DNA from: Methanoregula sp. UBA471 | GTDB taxonomy: Archaea; Halobacteriota; Methanomicrobia; Methanomicrobiales; Methanospirillaceae | Length of the DNA stretch: 27,202 bases | Reading direction: 5' to 3' | Assembly (NCBI GenBank): GCA_002495065.1 | Contig: DADT01000049.1 | Span: forward strand, 1-27,202 | Shown: positions 8,017 to 15,721 of the stretch, one piece after another | How positions within the stretch are numbered: position 1 is the first letter of the stretch | How the letters are laid out: the number at the start of each line of letters is the position of its first letter | Position numbers and translations under genes: made by a program | Notes under the pieces: model-generated | Told to the model about the DNA's origin: nothing | Databases searched by the model: none | The model's input: only the letters and a program-made list of their open reading frames with translations

Positions 8017-8472
8017 CTATCCGCTCTCTTCATTACATGTATCGTTTTTTCCCCGCACTTCGATGATCCGCTGCACAACGAAACGAGAGCTGCAGAGATC
8101 TCCGTCTTCATATTTCCCGATACGGACGATCTCCGGTGTCAGACAGCGTTCCGAGAGCTGCTGATGCAGTTTTGTTTCATCAAAGTGCTGGTTGAACCCT
8201 ATGGTAATAAGGGTAGGATTGATCTCCCTGATCGGGCGGAACATGTCAGTCTTATCCCCGAGAATTGCATGGGTGACAGGTTTTAGAGCAGCAACCATTC
8301 GGAGGCGGTGCTCTTCCGGAATGATCGGACGAGGTTTGTGCCTGACATTTGCATCGCGTGCAACAATTACCCAGAGTTCGTCACCCAGTTTTTTCGATTC
8401 CTCGAGATAGTAGAGATGCCCGGGGTGAAGGAGATCAAAGGTCCCGGTAGCAACGACGCGCCGGATGGTCAC
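8017..8472 (-). CDS. ribL: FAD synthetase (archaeal RibL type, cytidylyltransferase family)
   Basis: Transfers AMP from ATP to FMN to make FAD, following the characterised Methanocaldococcus RibL. The 151-residue protein has the nucleotidyltransferase motif GTFDLLHPGH (residues 10-19, catalytic HPGH), an RHKPRPIIPEEHRLRM segment, and a C-terminal region with Cys residues in DLCSSRF, as in RibL. The start is GTG at 8472, supported by GAGGTGAT just upstream, and it overlaps the stop of the JAMM gene (GTGA). A close relative using another substrate, such as a CDP-alcohol pathway enzyme, is less likely. Confidence 0.85.
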   Translation of the reverse strand: MTIRRVVATGTFDLLHPGHLYYLEESKKLGDELWVIVARDANVRHKPRPIIPEEHRLRMVAALKPVTHAILGDKTDMFRPIREINPTLITIGFNQHFDETKLHQQLSERCLTPEIVRIGKYEDGDLCSSRFVVQRIIEVRGKNDTCNEESG

Positions 8473-8840
8473 GCGATCACCTCAATGGTGCATGGGACCC
8501 CGTCGGCAGTAAAACACTGCCAGTCGCTCCCGCGATACGGGTAGCCGATGATAAGGTGGAACCGCCCGGCCCTGGGGAAGAAATGCATATCCGCGTCTGA
8601 TGGCCGCAGAACACCATTCGGGTGACTGTGGGCACTTCCCGCAAGGTGCGTGTCAAGGGGCATCATATCAAAGAAGACCGATGCAGAGTCTTCACCGGTG
8701 ATAGTGCCGGGGACCATGTCCAGCTCTTCGATCACGCCGTTTTTTTCCCGGAGCAGTGCGACGAACTCGTTGGGATGGGAGCCACGCCCCAGTTCGAGGA
8801 GCAGCTGGAGAAGTTCATTTTTGATTCCGCGGATGTTCAT
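8469..8840 (-). CDS. JAMM/MPN (Mov34/PAD-1) domain metalloprotease-like protein
   Basis: A single-domain protein of 123 residues. The zinc site is complete: Glu25 in HPNEF, then H71 and H73 in SAHSHP, S81 and D84, matching HxHP-x6-SxxD. JAMM proteins remove ubiquitin-like modifiers (SAMPs in archaea) or other C-terminal adducts; the substrate here is unknown. It is translationally coupled to ribL. The ATG at 8840 lacks a strong SD. The 94 bases upstream, to the end of the acetolactate decarboxylase gene, probably contain its promoter. Confidence 0.88.
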   Translation of the reverse strand: MNIRGIKNELLQLLLELGRGSHPNEFVALLREKNGVIEELDMVPGTITGEDSASVFFDMMPLDTHLAGSAHSHPNGVLRPSDADMHFFPRAGRFHLIIGYPYRGSDWQCFTADGVPCTIEVIA

Positions 8841-8934
8841 GGTTTTAAACCTTGCACGCGTGTATGGGCGTTGTACCGATCATATGAGTGCTGCTTGTCA
8901 AAAAAAGCTCGGAAAAAAATAAGAAAAACTGAAG

Positions 8935-9759
8935 CTACGATTCAACCCGTGCAAGTTCCTGACTCAGGTCCTGTGAGAGATCGACTCCCATAAACGCTCC
9001 GCTTGTCGGGAGGTGCATCTCAAATTCAGGTGTTATGTCATACTCTGCAGTGGTATTTGCCGGGATTTCAAGATCGAGAATGTGACCTCCGGTATTCCCG
9101 TCATCACTGAGGAAATGGAGATGGTAACCCCCGACATTGAGTCCCTTGAAAAAAACGGGGAGGTAGAAACCTACCACGGTGCCGGTGGTATTCGTATACG
9201 AGTAAACCGACTGATTCTTTGCTGCATCAGTGAGCGTTGGATACGGCTTCTGCTGTGCCGGTATCGCCCGCACCGTCATGTGGGGAAATGTGCCATGCAT
9301 CCGTAACGCGTAGATCATGTTCGGTGAAGGTAAATGGGCACTCATTTCCGTTGAGAAGACCGAGAAGTTCATGGGCTGGCCGGTGGTTTCTGAAAAGTCA
9401 CTGGTGAAGTACGTCACCGTAGCAAGCGGTGTCGTGGCGTTGTCCATGACTGAGTACACCCTGCCGTCAGCTTTTGCATGGTATACCTTTCCGTCAAGCA
9501 CGATCATCTCGCCTTCGAGTGCATCGAATGTACCGATTCCGAAATCCCCGTGTTTTTTCAGTTCGCTGATCGGCAGGATGCCATCGAACACACCCTGCAT
9601 CAGGGCATCGATTGTCGAGACCTGATAGAGTGTCTCACGATCTTCCGGGACGGCAGAAGCAGCTGGCAATTTGGTAAAATTTGAATAAATCACTGCACCG
9701 CTGAAGACGAGCACTATTGCAAGACCTAAACCAAGGAAAAACCTCGTGTCCATGACCAT
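8935..9759 (-). CDS. budA: Alpha-acetolactate decarboxylase with an N-terminal membrane anchor
   Basis: Converts acetolactate to acetoin and CO2 in the characterised family. The 274-residue protein starts with a hydrophobic segment at residues 7-26, a probable signal anchor or uncleaved signal, placing the enzyme outside the membrane. The catalytic domain shows HGDFGIGTFDALEGEM (70-85) and the zinc ligands H213, H215 and H226 in GYHLHFLSDDGNTGGH. ATGs at 9759 and 9753 are both possible; AAGG lies just before the first. It lies 14 bases after the parvulin gene. A secreted form is odd for a methanogen, because the known substrate is cytosolic. Confidence 0.9.
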   Translation of the reverse strand: MVMDTRFFLGLGLAIVLVFSGAVIYSNFTKLPAASAVPEDRETLYQVSTIDALMQGVFDGILPISELKKHGDFGIGTFDALEGEMIVLDGKVYHAKADGRVYSVMDNATTPLATVTYFTSDFSETTGQPMNFSVFSTEMSAHLPSPNMIYALRMHGTFPHMTVRAIPAQQKPYPTLTDAAKNQSVYSYTNTTGTVVGFYLPVFFKGLNVGGYHLHFLSDDGNTGGHILDLEIPANTTAEYDITPEFEMHLPTSGAFMGVDLSQDLSQELARVES

Positions 9760-9773
9760 ATGCCTTATTATTA

Positions 9774-10055
9774 TTATTTCCTGCCGGTCACCTTGATGAC
9801 GTGGAAACCGAACTGGGTTTTGACCGGACCTATGACTTTACCGGCATCGTTCTCGAATGCAACTTTCTCAAACTCGGGAACCATCTGACCCTTTCCGAAC
9901 CACCCAAGGTCTCCACCGTTCTTTCGCGACGGGCAGGAGGAGAAACGCTTTGCGACTGCAGCAAAGTCTTCGCCATCGTTAATCCGTTTGAGTATCCTGT
10001 TTGCTTCCTCTTCCGTTTTGACAAGAATATGGGATGCACGTGCCTGAACAGCCAT
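9774..10055 (-). CDS. Parvulin-type peptidyl-prolyl cis-trans isomerase
   Basis: A stand-alone parvulin domain of 93 residues that catalyses prolyl bond isomerisation in the cytosol. It has ASHILVKTEEEA at the N terminus, FSSCPSRKNGGDLGWFGKG in the middle and QFGFHVIKV at the end, all typical of the rotamase family. An upstream in-frame ATG at 10070 would add five residues; archaeal parvulins usually begin close to the HILVK strand, so 10055 is chosen. No SD is visible before either start. The frame ends in four consecutive TAA codons (9765-9776). It probably shares a transcript with its neighbours. Confidence 0.92.
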   Translation of the reverse strand: MAVQARASHILVKTEEEANRILKRINDGEDFAAVAKRFSSCPSRKNGGDLGWFGKGQMVPEFEKVAFENDAGKVIGPVKTQFGFHVIKVTGRK

Positions 10056-10094
10056 GCAGTACACGTTCATTTTGCCGGAGATAATGGTTCTGTT

Positions 10095-11507
10095 TCAGAA
10101 CTCCCCGTCCTGCTCGAAACTTCTTCCGTACCGGATTGCCATCTCAGCTTTGTATAATTCCTTTCCCAGATAAGCCGCATGATCCAGCAGCGTTACCTCG
10201 TTGTGTGAAAGGATTGTATACAATACATCTTCCCAGTGCCTTCCTCGTATCGCCCTGCCATGAATTACTGCAACGATCTCGTCTCCTTCAAGACCTATCC
10301 GGAAATTTCCTTTCGGGTCATATTCCAGCTCTCCCGGTATTTTTTTTGCAGAAGTTATTGTGTCATAATCAATCGGAGGTTCCCTTCGGCGTCGTTTTTC
10401 CTTGAGGACGAGCAGATCGATGCCGAGATCTTTTGGGTAAGGACGGTCATTACAAAGGGACATCATCTCAGTTGCCCGCCGCATCTCCCAAATCGATCCA
10501 CAGGTCTTGTCCGAGTGTTCACTGGTAAAGATCAGGGAACAGCCGGTTTCGTATGCCATGCCGGCAAGGAGGGCGTTTACACCCACCGAGTCTGCATCGA
10601 TCAGCTCCGTAACGTTCCCGGCACCAAAAAAGAGCGGATACCCAAGGTCTTTGAACCCTTTCAGTGAGGCGACAAGACCGGAGCCGACCGGCTGGAGCAG
10701 GGGATCTGCAATGAGACATTCAATACCTGCTCGCTTTGCCATCGCAAGGTTCTTTTTGAGCGTGCTGTTGCCCGGAACAACTACAGCTGCAGCTCCTGCG
10801 TCAGCTACCCACGCTCCTGCCTTTGGAATATTTGTCTCCTGCAGGCTGAGCACAATATCAGCCCTTACAAGGGCAGGACGGATCAGGTCCGGATTCTGGG
10901 AGTCAACTGCGAGCGGGTGATCGATATCATCCAGCTCAGAAAAGACTCTTGAAACATCATCCGGTGTTGCATCAAAGCCAAATCCAAGGTCAATAACATC
11001 CGCACCCAAACTCATAAAGTATTCAACGACATTACGGACATTTTCACACTTGTGGGCATCCATCACTTCGGCAAGTACCTTGATCCGTGAGCCCCCGCCG
11101 ATTTTGGTATTACGGATTAAGAAATCGAATCCGGCTTTTCGTTCCAGTTCCCCGATTTGTTTAAATGCATCTTTTGCTTTCTCCCGGGTAAGGAAATCAT
11201 CAGCAGGAATTGTACGCGAAAGGGTAATGCTATCCAGGAGAGGAAGGATAAGCGTAAGGTCTGCTGCGTGCCGTGGGCCCCTGAAAACAGGGATACCTGT
11301 TTCACGTTCAACCTGCTCAAATGACGCAGTGCACATGCCGGATACAATTACCATATCGTACCGGCCTTTCCTGATCAGCATGTGAAGTGTGTGAGGTGTA
11401 AGAAATGATGCAATCTCACCGGTAACTACGACATCAGCATCATAGTCCGCCGCTGCACATTTCACGATTTCTTCGGTTGCAGCACCCGTGGGCAGGAGGA
11501 TGCGCAT
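10095..11507 (-). CDS. Dihydropteroate synthase-related protein with C-terminal DUF4346
   Basis: A 470-residue, three-part protein found widely in methanogens. Residues 1 to about 135 form an N-terminal domain. Residues about 145-360 form a DHPS-like TIM barrel (GGSRIKVLAEVMDAH, then SLGADVIDLGFGFD, then HPLAVDSQ). The last 90 residues match DUF4346, with LEYDPKGNF and DHAAYLGKELYKAEMAIRYG. The family is related to pterin enzymes, so a role in tetrahydromethanopterin metabolism is plausible, but the reaction is not established to my knowledge. It lies 39 bases before the parvulin start. It shares a 41-base promoter gap with the divergent PHP gene. Confidence 0.88.
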   Translation of the reverse strand: MRILLPTGAATEEIVKCAAADYDADVVVTGEIASFLTPHTLHMLIRKGRYDMVIVSGMCTASFEQVERETGIPVFRGPRHAADLTLILPLLDSITLSRTIPADDFLTREKAKDAFKQIGELERKAGFDFLIRNTKIGGGSRIKVLAEVMDAHKCENVRNVVEYFMSLGADVIDLGFGFDATPDDVSRVFSELDDIDHPLAVDSQNPDLIRPALVRADIVLSLQETNIPKAGAWVADAGAAAVVVPGNSTLKKNLAMAKRAGIECLIADPLLQPVGSGLVASLKGFKDLGYPLFFGAGNVTELIDADSVGVNALLAGMAYETGCSLIFTSEHSDKTCGSIWEMRRATEMMSLCNDRPYPKDLGIDLLVLKEKRRRREPPIDYDTITSAKKIPGELEYDPKGNFRIGLEGDEIVAVIHGRAIRGRHWEDVLYTILSHNEVTLLDHAAYLGKELYKAEMAIRYGRSFEQDGEF

Positions 11508-11548
11508 AAGTTCCCTTAATACCAGAGAGATAAAAACACTATGATCAG

Positions 11549-12226
11549 ATGCTGACCTGCGATTTGCACGTGCATACCAATTTTTCGAAAGATGGTGAGA
11601 GCAGTGTTGAAGATATCCTCAAACGAGCCGAGGTAGTCGGTCTCGACGTGATCGCTATTACCGATCATGACTCGATTGACGGAGCGAAAAAAGCACTTTC
11701 GTGCGAAACGTCGGTCCTGGTAATTCCGGGTATCGAAGTAACCACGAAGCAGGGGCACCTCCTTGTTCTGGGAGTGACCGAGCTGATTCCGGCGGGGCTT
11801 GACGTAATCGATACGGTCGAGATCGCACGAAAAATGGGGGCGCTCCTGATCCTCCCGCACCCTTACCATGTCTGGAGACACGGTGTTGCACGCAGGAAGA
11901 AAGTTGGCATGGCTGCAGTCGATGCCATTGAAACATTCAACAGCAGGTATATCGTCGGTTCAGCAAACAGGAAGGCTGCACGCATCGCAAAGAGACTGGG
12001 AAAGCCCTGTGTAGCAGGAAGTGATGCACATCATGCCCGGTTTGTCGGTTTCGGCAGGACTTTCATTGATGCAGAGCGGGACGTCAGCTCGATCCTGAGT
12101 GCTATACGGGCCGGAAAAGTTACCTGTGGTGGCAGGCAGACCCCGTTGCGAACCTACACGCATCAGTCGCTGAACAGTACATGGAGAAAGATCAAGCGGT
12201 TCACGCGGCGCGTGCAGCTCCGATGA
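11549..12226 (+). CDS. PHP domain metal-dependent phosphoesterase
   Basis: A predicted phosphoesterase of 225 residues. All four metal-binding PHP motifs are visible: CDLHVHTNFSKDG (residues 4-16), ITDHDS (about 37-42), IPGIEVTT (about 59-66) and LPHPY plus GSDAH further on. Relatives act on nucleotides or small phosphates; the substrate is unknown. The ATG at 11549 is close to GATAAAAAC at about 11530-11538, so the mRNA may be leaderless. Its TGA overlaps the truA start (ATGA), implying coupling. The last 20 residues are strongly basic. Confidence 0.9.
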   Translation: MLTCDLHVHTNFSKDGESSVEDILKRAEVVGLDVIAITDHDSIDGAKKALSCETSVLVIPGIEVTTKQGHLLVLGVTELIPAGLDVIDTVEIARKMGALLILPHPYHVWRHGVARRKKVGMAAVDAIETFNSRYIVGSANRKAARIAKRLGKPCVAGSDAHHARFVGFGRTFIDAERDVSSILSAIRAGKVTCGGRQTPLRTYTHQSLNSTWRKIKRFTRRVQLR

Positions 12227-13011
12227 GGCTGGCGTTCCGGGTATCGTATCTGGGCAGCAGATTTTTTGGCTCGCAAATACAGGCAGGGTGCCGCACGGTT
12301 GAAGGGGAGTTTATCGCTTCATGCCAGCACCTGGGCCTGTTCACTGACTGGCGGGAAGCCGGGTTTCTCTTTTCGGGAAGGACCGACCGCGGCGTCCATG
12401 CATGCGGGCAGGTCGTTGCCTTTACAACCGATACCCCTGACCGTGCCATTCAGGCACTGAATGCCAGGCTTCCCCCGGACTGCTGGTGTACCGGGTATGC
12501 AGAAATGCCAATGGAGTTCCACCCGCGATATGATGCAAGGTCCAGGACGTACCGATACTATTTCCCGACCCCTCCCCGTGATGTAGCCGCGATGGAACTG
12601 GCTGCCCGGTTCCTGGTAGGATCTCATAACTTCACAAACTTTGCCCGTGTCCGGGGAAAGAATCCGTGGCGGAATATTCTTGGAATCACCATAGGGGAAG
12701 AAGAGGATTTTACGTATCTCGAGGTGAAGGCTGAGAGTTTTTTGTGGCACCAGGTGAGATGCATGGCCGCGGCTCTTTTTCAGGTAGGTGAAGGTGAAAA
12801 GGATGAGACTTTTATCACATCACTGCTGGAATGTGAAGGACAAAAGGCTCTCCAGCCCGCCCCCGCAGAAGGGCTGATACTCTGGGAAACCGATTGTGGG
12901 ATCGAGTGGAGATCGATGCCAGGCGCGGTGCGAAGCCTGGCATATTTGGATCACAACAGGCGGCATCATGCTTTGATGACAAAAGTATGTGATGTAGTAC
13001 GTGATGCTTAA
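12223..13011 (+). CDS. truA: tRNA pseudouridine synthase A
   Basis: Forms pseudouridine at positions 38-40 in the tRNA anticodon arm. The 262-residue protein starts at the ATG overlapping the PHP stop; a longer open frame from 12181 would only add residues that lie inside the PHP gene. Motifs are RVSYLGSRFFGSQIQ at the N terminus, the catalytic Asp55 in SGRTDRGVHA, the YFPTPPRD segment, GSHNFTNFARV and FLWHQVRCM. Its TAA overlaps the TAA of the convergent arsC gene. Confidence 0.95.
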   Translation: MRLAFRVSYLGSRFFGSQIQAGCRTVEGEFIASCQHLGLFTDWREAGFLFSGRTDRGVHACGQVVAFTTDTPDRAIQALNARLPPDCWCTGYAEMPMEFHPRYDARSRTYRYYFPTPPRDVAAMELAARFLVGSHNFTNFARVRGKNPWRNILGITIGEEEDFTYLEVKAESFLWHQVRCMAAALFQVGEGEKDETFITSLLECEGQKALQPAPAEGLILWETDCGIEWRSMPGAVRSLAYLDHNRRHHALMTKVCDVVRDA

Positions 13012-13424
13012 GGTGTAAATTTCATGTCAATCCATGCTGCTATCATATCCCGCACGTCCCGGTAACCATTAAGGATGTCCTCCTCACTTCCGGGTGTCAG
13101 GTGCGGATCGGGAAAGCCTTGGTGGACAGTTTCGTGTGCACAAGAAACAACAGGGCAGACCTGGTGAGCATTATCGCAGAGAGTGACAGCAAGATCAAAG
13201 GTCATGTCGGAGATTTCACTGAGGGTTTTTGAATGGTGATCCGAGATATCAATCCCGGCCTCTTTCATCACTTCGATTGCCCGGGGACTTACGCGGGACT
13301 GGCGGGTTCCGGCACTGAATACCTCAAAACGGTCGCCATACTTCGATCGCAGCAGTCCTTCTGCCATCTGGGAACGGGCAGCATTTGCCGTACAGATAAA
13401 TAAAACACGGATTTTATCGTTCAT
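13008..13424 (-). CDS. arsC: Low-molecular-weight phosphatase-type arsenate reductase
   Basis: Thioredoxin-coupled arsenate reductase, or a related Tyr phosphatase-like enzyme (138 residues). The P-loop CTANAARS carries nucleophile Cys11 in the CX5R pattern. Cys83 and Cys90 in VTLCDNAHQVCP match the two relay cysteines of the Staphylococcus ArsC type, and HQGFPDPH carries the general-acid Asp. No arsR, arsB or arsM neighbour is in the window, so a stand-alone detoxification role is likely. The start ATG at 13424 has no clear SD. Confidence 0.9.
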   Translation of the reverse strand: MNDKIRVLFICTANAARSQMAEGLLRSKYGDRFEVFSAGTRQSRVSPRAIEVMKEAGIDISDHHSKTLSEISDMTFDLAVTLCDNAHQVCPVVSCAHETVHQGFPDPHLTPGSEEDILNGYRDVRDMIAAWIDMKFTP

Positions 13425-13648
13425 TTTGCGCTCTCTTTTTGATTATGGGAGTATCACAGGCCTTTCAACAAACCGTTTTTATGTCAGGATCTCCTCTTCA
13501 GGTACTGATGCACTATCCTACAGGGTAATTTTCCTTTCAAATGAAGTTTTTCTTAATCCTTGATTTTTTTAGTTATCTGATATATCACTGGACAAAAATA
13601 CCTTATGTTTAATGGTAATATCTGTGTCATACAAGATGTGTTAATGCC

Positions 13649-14230
13649 GTGAAGTTTGAATGCGATCGGTGTGGTAAGTGCTGCAGGAGCTTTGGGGAAT
13701 TCATTACCATCGAACGGCAGATCAACAACCGTGATTATTACTGCAGATTTGGCATCACCCGTGAGCTTTTTTTTGTCCATGTCCAGCCGGAACATGCTGA
13801 TGCAATTGCTGAAGCATATGAGGATGGAGAAAGCGGAGGTGATAAAAACCGGAAAAAATGCATTTTTCTTCAGAAGGACAGTCACGGTGATGGTTTTACC
13901 TGTGCAATTTATCCGTCGCGTCCTCACATCTGCCGTGAATTCCAGTGTTACCGGATGGTGATCTATAACACTGAACATCAACTATGTGGCCGGGTAATCG
14001 GGCGCAATGAATTAAAGACCGGTGATGAAGTCCTGTCAACCCTCTGGAAGGAAAAGGTTGCTCATCTGCCTCCTCCCGCTTCCCGCGACACTTACCCTGT
14101 CACGCACAAGCACAGGTATCCCGACACAGAGTCGCACATTCACGGATCCCACGCAGATGATTCAGCATGGGCAGACACTGTAGTTGCCATTCTCAAAGCG
14201 CATGGGTATTACGGCGATCCGGTCAAATAA
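13649..14230 (+). CDS. YkgJ family cysteine-cluster protein
   Basis: Putative zinc- or iron-chelating protein of 193 residues, role unknown. The start is GTG at 13649, giving the expected N terminus with CDRCGKCC (Cys 5, 8, 11 and 12). Further family features are KCIFLQKD, TCAIYPSRPHICREFQC and the trailing YRM. The C-terminal 60 residues are rich in His and Pro and are not part of the common domain. TATA-like sequences lie at about 13576-13583 and 13613-13620. The gene stands alone between arsC (divergent) and the repeat-containing gap before trpA. Confidence 0.85.
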   Translation: MKFECDRCGKCCRSFGEFITIERQINNRDYYCRFGITRELFFVHVQPEHADAIAEAYEDGESGGDKNRKKCIFLQKDSHGDGFTCAIYPSRPHICREFQCYRMVIYNTEHQLCGRVIGRNELKTGDEVLSTLWKEKVAHLPPPASRDTYPVTHKHRYPDTESHIHGSHADDSAWADTVVAILKAHGYYGDPVK

Positions 14231-14257
14231 ACGGAAAAACCATCGTCCTGATTATCC

Positions 14258-14503
14258 GGCTTTGTTGAAACACACATGAACCGGAGTTCACACCCGAACC
14301 ATGAAAATCATTAAACTATGTAATTCTATGAGGGCTCCCCGCCTCAGGGCCTCTCCGAGGCACGGCGGGGCAGTGCGGTGTTTACAAATGTACTTATAGA
14401 CGCTGATCCGCCGCGGGGATACCCCTTCGGGGGGGACAGGCACTATCCCCTCCGATAACAGGTGATTCGAATTTTTGTTGAAATCTTAAGGTTTCAACAG
14501 AGC
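14258..14503 (+). repeat. MITE-like repeat element, copy 1
   Basis: Starts with GGCTTTGTTGAAA and ends with TTTCAACAGAGC, giving imperfect terminal inverted repeats. The last 75 bases (14426-14500) are close to 21707-21779 of copy 2, differing by scattered substitutions and small indels. The middle is unlike copy 2 and holds a strong nested hairpin: CCCCGCC at 14337-14343 pairs with GGCGGGG at 14364-14370, and GCCTC with GAGGC inside it. A subterminal GTTGAAA/TTTCAAC hairpin lies at the right end. I see no target duplication for this copy and no coding capacity. Confidence 0.65.
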
Positions 14504-14914
14504 GTGCTATGAGTCACTGGGCTCATAGATGAGCATGAAAGACAAGTGTATGGAATCCTTCATTACTCAGTTCCTGAAATAATTGATCAGCTATAGGCAG
14601 AAAAGATCAATTTCGGCTTAGGTTCAGAACCTGTTACAGAGGTTGGTTGTGGTCATGAATAGATGAGTGTGCTCAGAGTACGGGTACCAGATTGTATGTA
14701 TCGTTCCACTTTGCCTGCAACTATCAAATCTCGTAATGGTGAAGGCACCCTGTATTCAGGTATGAATATGTGTCATTTCTGGCAGGTGCTATTCATAATC
14801 GTAAGATGTTTTTCATACCAGCCGATTATTCTATAAATAGCGGCACTGTTCCCGCCATTGCGGAATTTCCTGCATCTCGTGAGAACCTCAATAATGGAGA
14901 TACATGAATGTCAG
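14504..14914. other. Gene-free stretch between repeat copy 1 and trpA
   Basis: About 410 bases without a convincing gene. Next to the repeat is a seven-base hairpin, CTATGAG (14507-14513) with CTCATAG (14522-14528). A TATA-like CTATAAATAG at 14831-14840 has no gene at the expected distance. One frame at about 14549-14840 is open apart from two stop codons, which might be a decayed gene, but I recognise no family in it. No clear trp operon terminator is visible. Confidence 0.5.
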
Positions 14915-15721
14915 TTATACCGGATGACTCATGACAATTGCATTTTTCATAGCAGAAACATAGTCCTTAAGCTCCTGTTCCATCGCAGCCGGATTGTTAA
15001 GGTTCCGTTCGACAATTTCCACAAGTGCGCTGCCGACAATTATACCATCGGCACCGGCACGGATACATGTCTGTGCCTGTAAGGGTGTTGAAATACCAAA
15101 GCCGATTGCAAGCGGAAGCGAAGTATGCCTGCGGACCCGCTCCAGAAGATCGATTGCTCCCTCAGAAACCTGATTACGGACACCGGTCACCCCAAGCACC
15201 GCGACGAGATAGAGGTACCCTCGTGCCTCTGCTGCAATCGTTCCGATCCGTGTATCAGAAGTTGTCTGAGAGATAAGAAAGACCGGGTCAATACAATATC
15301 GCTGAGCAGCATTGCAGGCCTCGCCTGATTCCTCGACCGGCATATCGGCGATCAGGATGCCATCGACACCGGCATCATGTGCTTCACGATAAAACCGATC
15401 GATTCCACGGCGGTAGACGATGTTGTAGTACGTGAGGAATACGATTGGCACGTCGGATTCTTTGCGAATCTCCCTGACAATCTCAAATACGCTGGAGGGG
15501 GTGGTTCCGGCCCCGAGTGCCCGCTCATCGGCTTTCTGTATGGCCGGTCCATCTGCAACCGGGTCCGAGAATGGTATACCCAGTTCAAGAATATCCGTCC
15601 CCCCCGCGATAAGCGCCCTGGCGATCCGGATACAGGTGGTTTTGTCCGGATCTCCTGCGACAGTAAAACCAATGAATGCCGGGTTTTTTCCCTCGGCAAA
15701 CACTTTCTCAATTCGCCCCAT
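14915..15721 (-). CDS. trpA: Tryptophan synthase alpha chain
   Basis: Cleaves indole-3-glycerol phosphate to indole and glyceraldehyde 3-phosphate; the indole is channelled to TrpB. The 268-residue TIM barrel shows FIGFTVAGDPD near the N terminus, then ILELGIPFSDPVADGPAIQ with the catalytic Glu and Asp, LGVTGVRNQV, and the phosphate-binding LAIGFGIS. It is full length. The ATG overlaps the trpB stop by one base (TGATG). It is the last gene of the operon; the stop is followed by repeat-containing non-coding DNA. Confidence 0.97.
   Translation of the reverse strand: MGRIEKVFAEGKNPAFIGFTVAGDPDKTTCIRIARALIAGGTDILELGIPFSDPVADGPAIQKADERALGAGTTPSSVFEIVREIRKESDVPIVFLTYYNIVYRRGIDRFYREAHDAGVDGILIADMPVEESGEACNAAQRYCIDPVFLISQTTSDTRIGTIAAEARGYLYLVAVLGVTGVRNQVSEGAIDLLERVRRHTSLPLAIGFGISTPLQAQTCIRAGADGIIVGSALVEIVERNLNNPAAMEQELKDYVSAMKNAIVMSHPV

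Noticed and set aside
8011..8022. Perfect palindrome GGATAGCTATCC at the end of ribL
   Set aside because: It includes the ribL stop codon; a 12-base palindrome without neighbours or repeats is not enough to call a site.
13461..13474. Third end of the repeat family (complement reads GGTTTGTTGAAAGG)
   Set aside because: It matches only about ten bases of the terminus; no partner end or right-hand block is nearby, so chance is the simpler explanation.
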